64,000 nucleotides of DNA from Plotosus lineatus (lineage: Eukaryota; Chordata; Actinopteri; Siluriformes; Plotosidae): contig CM045745.1 in the NCBI GenBank assembly GCA_024760905.1, positions 20,036,282 to 20,100,281 on the forward strand. The letters are read 5' to 3'. The notes under the pieces are model-generated. The model ran no database searches, was not told the origin of the DNA, and was given only the letters and a program-made list of their open reading frames with translations. Numbering within the stretch: the first letter of the stretch is position 1; every line of letters begins with the position of its first letter. Shown here piece by piece: positions 32,701 through 42,479 of the stretch. A program made the translations under genes and the position numbers.

Positions 32701-32980
32701 ATATACTCAATATTACCTTAATCCTTTTCTAAAAAAAAATAAAAAAAAACATAACAAAGAAGGCAGTACTAGATATGTCAGGGAAAATATATGTGCATTG
32801 AGGCCAGGTGTGAAGGTTAAGTCTAAAAAGAGTCTTATTGAAGGTGAGCAGCATAACTCAGATAGAGGCAGCAGGGAGGCTATAGTAGAAAAGAAATTGA
32901 TGATTAGTCAGGTTTTCAAAGCAGCAGGAGCCGTTATCTGGCAAATCTGTCAGAATGAAAGACAAGTAACATCAGAAGGG

Positions 32981-32982
32981 TG

Positions 32983-33027
<45 letters not shown>

Positions 33028-33056
33028 AAGAGAGAGAGAGAGAGAGAGAGAGAGAG
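32981..33056. repeat. (GT)n(GA)n microsatellite
   Basis: About 46 bp GT followed by about 29 bp GA. Confidence 0.96.
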
Positions 33057-33326
33057 CAAAACAGCAAGAAAGAGAAATAGAGAACCTGACAGAAAGCATT
33101 GTAAAAACAACTCGCATGAACAGCACAAACAGACTTGGTGGTGAGTACCAGCACGAGTCAGAGCACAAGGCTTTAACAAAATTATGAATGTAAACAAACC
33201 TGAGAGAGACACCAATGGAGTGCAAGGTACCTCCACCTGGTGATAAGTACATTGAATATCCTGGCAAAACCTGCACGTTACTAAAATTCTAGATAGCAAC
33301 TGCGATTTCCATACTCAAATCACACT

Positions 33327-33550
33327 ACAATTAAAATCGATAGGCGTGTGTAGTTGCATATCCAAATATCCACACCCAAAATGGTGATGATTTAGTGATG
33401 GGGGTTTTGAGTAAGTGCACAGATACAAATTTTAGATGGATATTGGACCATGAGAAAAATCAATAAGCTTGTGTATTTACACACTCCCAACATCCACACA
33501 AAAAATAGTAATGACCGGTGTTTTTGAGTTCATGCATTGACTGCAGTTGT
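33327..33550. repeat. Two diverged tandem units, ~125 bp
   Basis: Unit 1 (33327-33425) and unit 2 (33458-33550) share ATCGATAGGCGTGTGTA / ATCAATAAGCTTGTGTA, ATCCACACCCAAAATGGTGA / ATCCACACAAAAAATAGTAA and GGGTTTTGAGTAAGTGCA / TGTTTTTGAGTTCATGCA. Confidence 0.55.
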
Positions 33551-33617
33551 AAAGAGAAGGACGAACAGGCATCACTTGTGATGACAATGCCCCTAATTTT
33601 TTATAACCACATAACCA

Positions 33618-33618
<1 letters not shown>

Positions 33619-33716
<98 letters not shown>

Positions 33717-33722
33717 ATATAC

Positions 33723-33807
<85 letters not shown>

Positions 33808-33811
33808 GAGT
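33619..33811. repeat. (AT)n(GA)n microsatellite
   Basis: Two AT tracts (33619-33714 and 33729-33775) and a GA tract (33776-33811). It abuts the 3' end of the RTE copy. Confidence 0.97.
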
Positions 33812-34137
33812 TCTTCCACCTTTATCCCTTTATCAGGGGTCGCCACAGCAAATAATCTGCTTCCATCTCACCCTATCCTTTGCATCTTCTACTCTTACTC
33901 CAACTACCTTCATGTCCTCCTTCACCACATCCATAAATCTTTTCTTCGGTCTTCCTGATGGATTCCAAGAAGATGGAGTCCAGGCCTTCTGCCTGGTGGT
34001 TCCAACCTCAGCATCCTACCACCTATATACAGTACTCACTATCCCTCCTCTGTACATGTCCAAACCATCTCAATTTAGCCTCTCTGACTTTGTCTCCAAA
34101 ACATCTTACATGTGCTGTCCCTCTGATGTGCTCATTC

Positions 34138-34623
34138 CTAGATCCTATCCATCCTCGTTACTCCCAAATAGAACCTCAACATTTTCATCTCTGCTACCTC
34201 CAGCTCTGCCTCCTGTCTTTTCCCCAGGGCCACTGTTTCTAAACCGTACAACATCGCTGGCCTCAACACCGTCTTGTACACTTTTCCTGTCATTCTTGCC
34301 GATACCTTCCTATCAGACATCACACCGGACACTTTTCTCCAACCATTCCAACCTGCTTGCACACGCTTCTTCACCTCTTTTCCACACTCTCCATTGCTCT
34401 GGATTGTTGAGCCCAAGTACTTAAAATCCTCCACCTTCCTTATCTCTGCTCCCTGTAACCTCACCGTTCCTCTTGGGTCCTTCTTGTTCACACACATGTA
34501 TTCTGTCTTACTTAAGCTACCCTTCATTCCTCTCCTTTCCAGGGCATACCTCCACCTCTCTAGATTTTCCTGCACCTGTTCTATGCTCTCACTACGGATC
34601 ACAATGTCATCTGAAAACATCAT
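34138..34623 (-). pseudogene. RTE reverse transcriptase fragment
   Basis: 161 open codons starting MMFSDDIVIRSESIEQVQEN. The catalytic FADD is FSDD here. The thumb follows (LGSTIQSNGECGKEVKKRVQ, LYGLETVALGKRQEAELEVA, LRFYLGVTRMDRI); after this a frameshift separates the last ~90 residues. Confidence 0.88.
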
Positions 34624-34909
34624 AGTCCATGGGGACTCTTGGTTAAACCTCGTCTGTCAGCCTGTCCATCACCATAGCAAACAAGAAGGGGCTCAGAGGT
34701 GACCCTTGATGCAGTCCCACCTCCACCTTGAACTCTTCTGTCACACCAATAGCACACGCATCACCATCTTACATCTCCACACCATCCTATGCTGTTTGGC
34801 AACACTCTCATCCACTACTACTTTGCAGTCACCAACTTTCTTCAAATTACATCACCTGCACAAGATGTAGTCTACTTGTGTGCTTCTACCACCGCTTTGA
34901 TAAGTCACC

Positions 34910-35248
34910 CTATGTTCCTGTCTCTTCTGGAAGAAAGTATTTACCACAGCCATTTCCATCCTTTTTGCAAAAATCTACCAACATCTGTCCTTCTGCGTTC
35001 CTGTCCTGGATACCAAACCTGCCCATCACTTCCTCATCCCCTCTGTTTCCTGCACCGACATGTCCATTGAAGTCTGCACCAGTGACCACTCTTTCACCTC
35101 TGGGGGTACTCTGCATCACTTCATCTAACTCACTCCAGAATCTCTCCTTCTCTTCTAGCTCACATCCTGCCTGTGGGGCATCAGCACGAACAACATTGAA
35201 CATCACGCCTTCAATTTCTAACTTGAGACTCATCACTCGGTCTGACAC
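34910..35248 (-). pseudogene. RTE endonuclease, middle part
   Basis: 112 open codons: MSDRVMSLKLEIEGVMFNVV, FWSELDEVMQSTPRGERVVT, GADFNGHVGAGNRGDEEVMG and NAEGQMLVDFCKK. GADFNGH carries the catalytic Asp/Asn of APE endonucleases. This copy retains the ~150 bp that the 13-kb copy has lost. A stop just before it (35249-35251) separates it from the N-terminal piece. Confidence 0.88.
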
Positions 35249-35251
35249 TCT

Positions 35252-35512
35252 TTACACTTCTAGAACATTCCTGACAAACTCCTCCTTCAAGATGACTCCG
35301 ACTCCATTTCTCTTCTCATCCACACCATGAAAAAACAGCTTAAACTCTGCTCCTAAGCTTCTAGCCTTGCCACCTTTCCACCTGGTCTCCTGAACACACA
35401 GTATGTCCACCTTCCTCCTCTGCATCATGTCAGCCAGCTCTCTACCTTTTCCTGTCATAGTTCCAACATTCAACATTACTACTTTCAGTCCTAGACTCAT
35501 GATTTTCCCCAA
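35252..35512 (-). pseudogene. RTE endonuclease, N-terminal part
   Basis: 86 codons with VVMLNVGTMTGKGRELADMM, RRKVDILCVQETRWKGGKAR and KRNGVGVILKEEFVRNVLEV, then a stop from a Lys codon (AAA to TAA). Upstream basic residues are shortened against the 13-kb copy. Confidence 0.88.
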
Positions 35513-35731
35513 TTTCCACCAGCACCCTGTTGGTTAACAGCACTGATGGCGGTTGTTGTTAACCCAGGCCTCGACCGATCCGGTATGAAATTCTTTGTTG
35601 TGATTTGTATATTTTATTTGGCATTTGTTTTATGCCGGCTGCCCTTCCTGACGCAACCCTCTGCATTTATTCCGGCTTGGAACCGGCATGAAGGAGAGAT
35701 ACTGGTTTGTGTCCCTCCCTCACGGCTGCAT

Positions 35732-35919
35732 TTTGCTTGCCATAATAATATAACAATTTATTCGAAGATTGCCATTATTTCAAAATTTTAGGGTCAATGT
35801 GGACCCGGTAGAATTTATCCAAATTTGAAAATATTTTACAAAATGTGTTTTTATCTGGGCTAGAATATTTCTATTATATAGCCATGGCAATATTTTTTAC
35901 TCGGGGGGTTTGATGCACC

Positions 35920-35927
<8 letters not shown>
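35732..35927 (-). mobile_element. Solo end of the unclassified DNA transposon
   Basis: Inverted match to 1884-2080: TTCGAAGATTGCCATTATTT, TTTTAGGGTCAATGTGGACC, CCATGGCAATATTTTTTACT and the terminus GGTTTGATGCACCCTAATA. Identity is high over ~190 bp. The RTE copy cuts it on its inner side; no matching sequence is seen on the other side of the RTE. Confidence 0.75.

Positions 35928-35950
<23 letters not shown>
35928..35950. repeat. (AT)n microsatellite
   Basis: About 23 bp of AT between the transposon end and the hammerhead hairpin. Confidence 0.9.
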
Positions 35951-35954
<4 letters not shown>

Positions 35955-35956
<2 letters not shown>

Positions 35957-36085
35957 CAAAAGGACAGGACAAAGACTTTCTATTGAAACTCCATTTATCA
36001 CTACAGATCTGTTTCGAGGGGTGGTGAAACCATCCTCTCTCTTCAGGTGATTATAGAAGGAAAGTCTTTGTCCTGTCCTTTTGTT
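35955..36085 (-). mobile_element. Hairpin unit carrying a hammerhead, possibly a Penelope-like pLTR remnant
   Basis: 26-bp arms 35955-35980 and 36060-36085 are perfect inverted copies (GGACAGGACAAAGACTTTC / GAAAGTCTTTGTCCTGTCC at the inner parts). They enclose the hammerhead core, so transcripts of either strand fold into a 131-nt hairpin in which the arms extend ribozyme stem I. Both sides are AT microsatellites (35928-35950 and 36146-36172). Hammerheads with very short stem III are known from Penelope-like retroelements; linking this one to them is inference, as no coding sequence is near. Confidence 0.55.
35997..36051 (-). ncRNA. Type I hammerhead ribozyme
   Basis: Minus strand, 5' to 3': stem I ATCAC (36051-36047), core CTGAAGA (36046-36040), stem II with GAG, GG and TGG pairing to CCA, CC and CTC (36039-36016), GAAA (36015-36012), stem III CAG (36011-36009) pairing with CTG (36006-36004) around a 2-nt loop, then U-A with GUA as cleavage triplet (36004-36002), and stem I GTGAT (36001-35997). 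All invariant core bases are present, and A of GAAA can pair with the U of GUA. Predicted self-cleavage is 3' of position 36002. The 3-bp stem III is typical of ribozymes in retroelements that act best as dimers. Confidence 0.75.
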
Positions 36086-36142
36086 ATTTGCTCTACCAAA
36101 AAGTATTGAGCACTCTCCTACGGAAGGATCTACTCAGAAAAT

Positions 36143-36145
<3 letters not shown>

Positions 36146-36172
<27 letters not shown>
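36146..36172. repeat. (AT)n microsatellite
   Basis: About 27 bp of AT repeat. Confidence 0.92.
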
Positions 36173-36176
<4 letters not shown>

Positions 36177-36185
36177 TGCCTTTGG

Positions 36186-36449
36186 TGTGCCCCAATGCGG
36201 CTAACTGGGTTATCAAAGGCGGGCCATGTCTGTCACTGTCTATGGTGAGAGACATGTAAAAGAACCATTGCTCTTGTAAAGAGTAGGCTGCAAAGTCGTC
36301 AGCGTGTTTCTGTCCCTTGCTATAAAGGGTTGTGACAGGAAGGGCATCCGACGTAAAAGCCTCTGCGAAATCAAACGTGCGAATCAGATGATTCACTGTG
36401 GCGACTCCCGAGTAAAAAGGGAAAAAGCCAAAAGGAAGACAGACAGACA
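36186..36449 (+). mobile_element. S1-R SINE, 5'-truncated, with target duplication
   Basis: Starts in the body (GCCCCAATGCGGCTAACTGG), has no tRNA head, and has the RTE-like tail (GGAAGGGCATCCGACGTAAA, GGCGACTCCCGAGTAAAAAG). The flanks TTTGCCTTTGG at 36175-36185 and 36450-36460 are identical, so the truncation happened at insertion. Confidence 0.92.
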
Positions 36450-36460
36450 TTTGCCTTTGG

Positions 36461-36664
36461 CCAGATGGATATTGATCTATGTCACATCCACCTACTTTGA
36501 GGCGAATAATTGTTAAATGTCCAATCAGAGTTCAGGCTGCTTTCTACAGCATTAATGTGTGTGCTTAAAATCTCATTGTGAAGCAATCAAGATACGAGAT
36601 GCTTAAAACAACCTGGTGTGAATGGGGCAATATATCCTATAAAGCACAGGTTTGCAGGTTTAAG

Positions 36665-36713
<49 letters not shown>

Positions 36714-37617
36714 CTCTCTCTGGAGTATAAAAGCATACTCAATTCTATCATGCTCTTTATTCCATAGACAATAATTTTTTTTTTTTACAGAAAGAACCGG
36801 GTGACAATTCCCAACCATACAGGCTACTTTTAATCCGTGGCCACATTATGTATCGATGTGACTTTACTCGAGGACGAGAGTGCTCACAGTGTTTGACCTT
36901 TTGCAGCAGAAGCAGATAAAACCATGTTCGGGAAACAGCAGTTTCACTTATTATCGATGGGCATCTGTCATGGGAGAGAAATTGATAGTGGTATCTGGTC
37001 AGCTGAGGGGTCAGCTGTAAGCTCACATTGTCTCCGCACATATTTCAGAATGGAGAAATTCTGTTACCATATAAATGTCAAGTGAAATGATTAAGCGTTA
37101 TATTTTGCTATGAGTCTGGCTTTCTGAGCTTAATACTTCTCCTGGGGCATCAAAACGAGACTCTCACAAATATGCTGGTTGTGGACATCAAATTCTCTAC
37201 AGATTTGCCCCTGTCTCATACGCCTTGTTTTCGTCTTTTCTACCGAGACTCCTGTTATTACTTACAGTAATTTTTCACACCTTGTTCAGCCATTCGTCTG
37301 CTTCCCTCTGGCATAGAGTGATCTTCTTCCCGACAGGTTACACATTATTTTTACTTGCTGACCCCATTAAGGGCTGTGTTATGAAACAGCCACAATTTCA
37401 CAAAAACTTTTCCTAGAGACTTTTGCTGTCTGCTCTTATTCACATTTGGAGGCGTCCTTAGAACTCCTGGTAAAAGAGATGATCTATAATGTGCACTAAT
37501 TAGGATTTGAGAATTCTGTGTACTCGGCTACAGGGAGATTTACTGGTTGCAACGGGTGTATACAAAGATAAATATTGGTGCCTTTTCAATTAATTTTCCT
37601 TTTAGATTTCCAACACA
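36461..37617. other. Mostly unassigned; (CT)n at 36667-36721
   Basis: A 55-bp CT repeat; the rest is apparently single-copy without a gene signal. Confidence 0.5.
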
Positions 37618-37950
37618 AGATGGTGGTGGCCTAGTGGTATCAGGCGCTGGATCACTGATCCAAAGGTTGGGGGCTCAAGTCCCATTCTCCACAAGGTTGT
37701 CACTGTCCCCCCAGTGCAGCTAACTGGGTTATCAAAGACCGGCCATGTCTCTCACCATATATGGTGTGAGGCTGTAAAAGAACCATTGCTGATTTTCGAC
37801 AAGAGTAGCTGCAAAGCCATCAGCGTGTTTTTGCCCTGTGATGGCCTGGTGAGCTGTCCAGGGTGGACTCTGCCCTCGCCCAGAATCGGCTGGGATGGGT
37901 GCCAGCCTCTTCGTGACCCTAATTAGGATTAAGTGGTTACAGAAAATGAA
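37618..37950 (+). mobile_element. S1-A SINE
   Basis: Head GGTGGTGGCCTAGTGGTATC, body with CTAACTGGGTTATCAAAG, L2-type tail ending ACCCTAATTAGGATTAAGTG, then GAAAATGAAG. Confidence 0.92.
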
Positions 37951-38211
37951 GAAAATGATAATTCTCAACAGAAAAACAAAATGCCTTTTTTTCTTGTTTT
38001 TTAAGCCAATAAATTTAAATTAATTAATGCACAGCATCCTTTTTACATGTTCCCAAAGTTGAAATAATTAAATGTAAATGTTATTATCCCCTCTATTGTA
38101 ATCTTCTACAGACTTCATTATTTTCATGCTGGAACGTGGTCTATATCCTGTATTACAATTTTGGATTGATAGACAGTTCGGCAGCCAGATAGTTCTCTTT
38201 ACTCATTCAAT

Positions 38212-38340
38212 AATTCATTTTATTTTCTCAGCTGTTTAATCTTAATTAGGGTCAAGGGGAAGACTGACGCCTAGCTTGGCCAACTCTGGGAGAAGTACAC
38301 ACTGAACAGCTCATCAGACTATTGAAAAGCAAACTCACAA
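38212..38340 (-). mobile_element. L2-type SINE tail, reversed
   Basis: TTTAATCTTAATTAGGGTCA, AAGACTGACGCCTAGCTTGG and ACACACTGAACAGCTCATCA; head and body are missing. Confidence 0.65.
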
Positions 38341-38469
38341 ACAACTATCTTTTTGTAATCTCAGAGGAAAATTCTATATTCCGGTATTATATTCTATATT
38401 GTTTGATATTACAGCAGCACAGTGTGTTAGAAATACACAAAAAGTAATTATAAAATTGAATGGTCACAA

Positions 38470-38825
38470 ATGATGGTTAGCACGTCCAACTCACAGCAAG
38501 ATGGTCTTGGGTTTGAGTACCAAGATCTGTGACGGCGTTTCTGTGTGGAGTTTGCATGTTCTCCTTGTGCTTGCATGGGGTTTCCTCTGGGTACTCTGGT
38601 TTCCTCCCACACTCAAAAAATATGCACATTAGGCTAACTAGCTGCTCCACATTGCCCCTGAGTATGAATGTGAGCAAAAGTAGTTGTGTGTGTTGCCCTA
38701 CAATGGTCTGGCGAGCTGATCAGGGTGGACCCTGCTTTCACCCACTTGTTGACTGGAGTGGAGTGAAGCCTTTGTGTGATCCGAGTTGGACTCTGCATTT
38801 TGGCAAATGGGTGAGTGAATGAGTG
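38470..38825 (+). mobile_element. S2 SINE, nearly complete
   Basis: Head GGTTAGCACGTCCAACTCAC with B-box-like GGTTTGAGTACC, body GTGTGGAGTTTGCATGTTCT, CTCTGGTTTCCTCCCACACT and AGGCTAACTAGCTGCTCC, L2-type tail GGTCTGGCGAGCTGATCAGG and the end GTGAATGAGTGAG. Confidence 0.85.
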
Positions 38826-38949
38826 AGAGTCGTTTAATGTATTAATTACAGTCTTCTTCTTCTTTTTCTTTCGGTAAATACCTTAAATTGTTAAATTTTG
38901 GGGTTAAATTTCTCGCTCTATCTCTCTTTCTCTCGCTTTCTCTCTTAAT

Positions 38950-38954
<5 letters not shown>

Positions 38955-39012
<58 letters not shown>

Positions 39013-39028
39013 TGTGTGTGTGTGTGTT
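38955..39028. repeat. (GT)n microsatellite
   Basis: About 74 bp of GT repeat, preceded by CT-rich sequence and with one GTCTGT break. Confidence 0.96.
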
Positions 39029-39237
39029 TAAGGAGCAGGTGTGAGAGGGTGAGCAAGTAGGAAAGATGGACATATCTATCTATCTAGCTATCAGTTGTAG
39101 TGGCGCTGCTGTTTTAGTGGAAAACGGCTGTGGTGCACAGATTGCAGTGTAATGATACCTGCATCAGTTCATGAAATTGCTCCATACGCTGAACCGAGAT
39201 AAATACATTAAAAAAATAAAATGACGTTGACAGATGG

Positions 39238-39525
39238 ATCAGTGGTGGCCTGGTGGTAGGGAGCTGGATTATTGATCCCAAGGTCAGTGGTTCAAGCCCC
39301 ACTATCACAGAGTTATTACTACTGCCCCCCCCACACACACACACCCAGTGCAGTTAACTGTCTCTGGTGAAAGGCAGCTAAAAGAATAGGCTGCATTACC
39401 ATCAGCATGTTTCTGCCCTGCGATGGCCAGGGTGTACTCTGCCCTCATAGAGAGTTGGCCAAGATGGAAGCCAGCCTTCCCATGACCATAATTAGGATTA
39501 ATCGGTTCAGAAAATGAATGAGTGA
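39238..39525 (+). mobile_element. S1-A SINE with internal deletions
   Basis: Head ATCAGTGGTGGCCTGGTGGT, B-box-like GGTTCAAGCCCC, a short body lacking GGGTTATCAAAGGC, L2-type tail ending AATTAGGATTAATCGGTTCA. Confidence 0.82.
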
Positions 39526-39720
39526 CTTTGAGAGACTAAATTTAATCCCTCCCAATCTGAGAAAAGAGAAACAGTGCAACTGCAAATCATGTTAAGATTT
39601 TGTAACTTTGAAATAAACACAGTCAACACAGTCAACACAATCAAAAACAGTCAACATTTATAGTGGAAAAAAACAGAAGCAAAATCCTGTTTACATCAAA
39701 CAGTGAACTCACCAATAAAT

Positions 39721-39721
<1 letters not shown>

Positions 39722-39789
<68 letters not shown>

Positions 39790-39804
39790 ACACACACACA
39801 CACG
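39722..39804. repeat. (CA)n microsatellite
   Basis: About 83 bp of CA repeat with one CATACA unit at 39782. Confidence 0.97.
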
Positions 39805-40118
39805 GTACTCATCTCATTTGTTAAAGAAGCTGATTCATCCCTATGGGAGAATGTACTCATCAGAAAACAAGCAAAACAAGGCATTTCAGATCCCATTGAT
39901 TGTAAAGGAAAGCTAATCCTCCTTACTTGCAGACTCTTTACTTGCTGACAACCAAACGGTGATTTACTTCCTCAGCTCAATTAGTAAATGAGGTACCCTG
40001 GTGTCGATTACGTTCCTATTCATCAGCCTTTCATGGTGCACACACACACCCATACCCACATACACAGCAATGCTCCCTTTCATAAGCTAAACCTTTCTTT
40101 TTTAAACACTTCATTCAT

Positions 40119-40120
40119 TC

Positions 40121-40175
<55 letters not shown>

Positions 40176-40189
40176 CTCTCTCTCTCTAT
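40119..40189. repeat. (CT)n microsatellite
   Basis: About 71 bp of CT repeat with single CC and CG breaks. Confidence 0.96.
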
Positions 40190-40808
40190 ACCATTTCCTA
40201 AACATTTTCAATTTAAATCCACCAATTAATCCACATCATTGTCAGGATGCTCTGTGAAGCTTGCCATGGCTACAGCAGCATGGTTAAAAGCATTAATGTT
40301 TTGCTGAGGGGTGTTCAATAAGACCATTACCCAGCACAGAGTGGCTCAGCTTCTCTTGCTTGAAATAAGGGCAGCAGGATATTTGCAGTACTGTACTGCT
40401 TGCTCCCAATAGTATACCCTGTTCCGAGTGATTTATTACTGAAGCTTTCCAAAATGCTTTTAATATATGTCCAATGTCATGTTTTAATGATGCCGCATTT
40501 ACAATTTTAGAATTTAAAATCAATTATAAGTCAAGTGGCTTATTGTGAACCTTTCCTCTGGTTGGTATAGGATATCATGCTGCACTGTGTTAACTATTTC
40601 AGCTCACCCATACTAACTAAGTACACATGCTTCTTGCAGTAATATCAAACAAACCACAACACAGATCATATTGGTTCAAGTGGAAAGGCTCCGATGGTAT
40701 GTTGAGGGTTTATGGAGACTTTTCTGTTCAAGCCAGGCAGTCAGTTCATTGAGAAATTGGCAATTATTTAAAATGATGTCACCTGATTAATTTGCTGACA
40801 AAGAAATA
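40190..40808. other. No recognised feature
   Basis: Apparently single-copy sequence; nothing assignable. Confidence 0.45.
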
Positions 40809-40927
40809 CAGGGATCCCTCACTTTCCACGGTTAATGGGTACCGAGACACCCTACCCCCACGCACGCGACTGACGATTTCCATGAAGTAGGATCAGCCCC
40901 CCCGACTGACATATACATACATGTATA

Positions 40928-41020
40928 TGTGTACATCTTCTTCTTCTTCTTCTTTTTTTTCGGCTTTTTCCCGTTCTCGAGAGTCACTACAGCGAATCAT
41001 CTGATTCACACATTTTTGTC
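40928..41020 (-). mobile_element. RTE or S1-R 3'-terminal scrap
   Basis: (TTC)n at 40927-40942, then TCGGCTTTTTCCCGTTCTCG and AGTCACTACAGCGAATCATC, ending near ACACATT. This is a very short 3' insertion with the tail repeat of RTE elements. Confidence 0.7.
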
Positions 41021-41331
41021 ACTGTCAATAAATACATATTCAATGCTATAAATGCTTATAATAACAATTAAACATTCAAGAATAATGCATAAGATGTAAA
41101 TAAAATATAAATACACACATACAGACTCGTGCGCACACATAGATACGCACGCACACACTCAGATGCGCACCTCACATAAAAATGTAAGTAGTTTTGTTGG
41201 GGGGTTTTGGGTTGTTTTTTTTGTTTTTGTTTGGGTTTTTTTATTTGCATACTTGGCCTTGTTTTGCCGCATTTTACTTAACTTTTCCCCTATTTTTCCT
41301 TAATTTTATTATTTTTAATTTTTCGATGAAT

Positions 41332-41693
41332 GTCTGTCTTCCTTTCGGCTTTTTCCCTTTTACTTGGGAGTCGCCACAGCGAATCATGTGATTCGCACGT
41401 TTGATTTGGCAGAGGTTTTTACGTCGGATGCCCTTCCTGTCACAACCCTTTTTAGCAAGGGACAGAAACACGCTGACGACTTTGCAGCTACTCTTTACGA
41501 AAGTCAGCAATGGTTCTTTTACATGCCTCTCACCATAGACAGTGACAGACATGGCCCACCTTTGATAACCCAGTTAGCTGCACACAGGGGCAGTGACAAC
41601 CTTGTGGAGAGTGGGACTTGAACCCCCAACCTTTGGATCAGCAATCCAGCACTCGATACCGCTAGACCACCACTGCCCCTTTTATTTTATTTT
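41332..41693 (-). mobile_element. S1-R SINE with 14-bp target duplication
   Basis: RTE-like tail at the left (CGGCTTTTTCCCTTTTACTT, GTCGGATGCCCTTCCTGTCA), S1 body and head at the right. Flanks ATTTTTCGATGAAT at 41318-41331 and 41694-41707 come from the host MITE-G. Confidence 0.9.
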
Positions 41694-41832
41694 ATTTTTC
41701 GATGAATATTTTTGAAAAAACCTGCGATGCACTGGAGCCGCAGAAACCGAAGCACAACGTAGTGAGGGATCACTGGAATTTATTTCATTCAAAGTAATTT
41801 TTTTTTAATTACTTTAATCACTTGCCAGGCTC

Positions 41833-42173
41833 GGAGCAATGGTGGTCTAGTGGTATTGGGCGCTGGATCGCTGATCCAAAGGTTGGGGGTTCGAGTCCCA
41901 CTTTCTCCAAGGTTGTCACTGTCCCCCACAGTGGAGCTAACTGGGTTATCAAAGGCCGGCCATGTCTCTCACTGTCTATGGTGTGAGGTATGTAAAAGAA
42001 CCATTGCTGACTTTCGACAAGAGTAGGCTGCAAAGCCATCAGCGTATTTCTGCCCTGCGATGGCCTGGCGAGCTGTCCAGGGTGTACTCTGCCCTCACCC
42101 GAAGTTGGCTGGGATGGGCACCAGCCTCCCCGCGACCCAAATTAGGATTAAGCGGGTACAGAAAATGAACTGA
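41833..42173 (+). mobile_element. S1-A SINE with perfect 13-bp target duplication
   Basis: Full-length: A box TGGTCTAGTGG, B box GGTTCGAGTCC, body, L2-type tail and AAAATGAACTGA end. Flanked by ACTTGCCAGGCTC at 41820-41832 and 42174-42186. One of the best S1-A copies here. Confidence 0.95.
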
Positions 42174-42479
42174 ACTTGCCAGGCTCATTGGCATCCAATG
42201 TCTTTAGTTTTTTTTTCAGAAGACTTCAAAACCAAAGAGAACACCAATCGCTGGGTAGAAGGTGTACTAAGATATATTGAAGGGCTACAATGCCTCTATC
42301 TCAGTTCACAGCACTTAGAACATGCGTTTGAATGGTTACAAAAAAAATTTGATTGAAAGATATAATTTAGTAGTTTTTGTCTCTTTTTTGTTTGTTTGTT
42401 TTTTACTCCATTAGGATTATCAGCTCTAATGTACCTCATTAGAGCTCAGTTTTGAGGTTAGTTTTGAGGTACATAAGTG

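Larger units (their letters stand above)
33812..35731 (-). mobile_element. RTE LINE copy with large internal deletion
   Basis: Both ends are present: 3' UTR at 33822-33850 and 5' UTR ending GGCTGCAT (plus strand, 35724-35731). The middle from ~34760 skips about 1.2 kb relative to the 13-kb copy, joining the RT palm region to the endonuclease end, so RT blocks 0-B are lost. A ~24-bp filler is at 33958-33983. The 3' end (CCCTTTATCAGGGGTCGCCA) is closer to the S1-R SINE tail than to the 13-kb RTE copy. No target duplication found; the left flank is a microsatellite and the right flank lies inside the unclassified transposon. Confidence 0.9.
40809..41775 (-). mobile_element. MITE-G with two nested insertions
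   Basis: The ends are CAGGGATCCCTCACTTTCCA after TA and, inverted, CAGTGATCCCTCACTACGTT. The order of the interior is that of the 62-kb copy reversed. It is ~970 bp long instead of ~600, because of an RTE-type 3' scrap at 40928-41020 and an S1-R SINE at 41332-41693. Confidence 0.88.
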
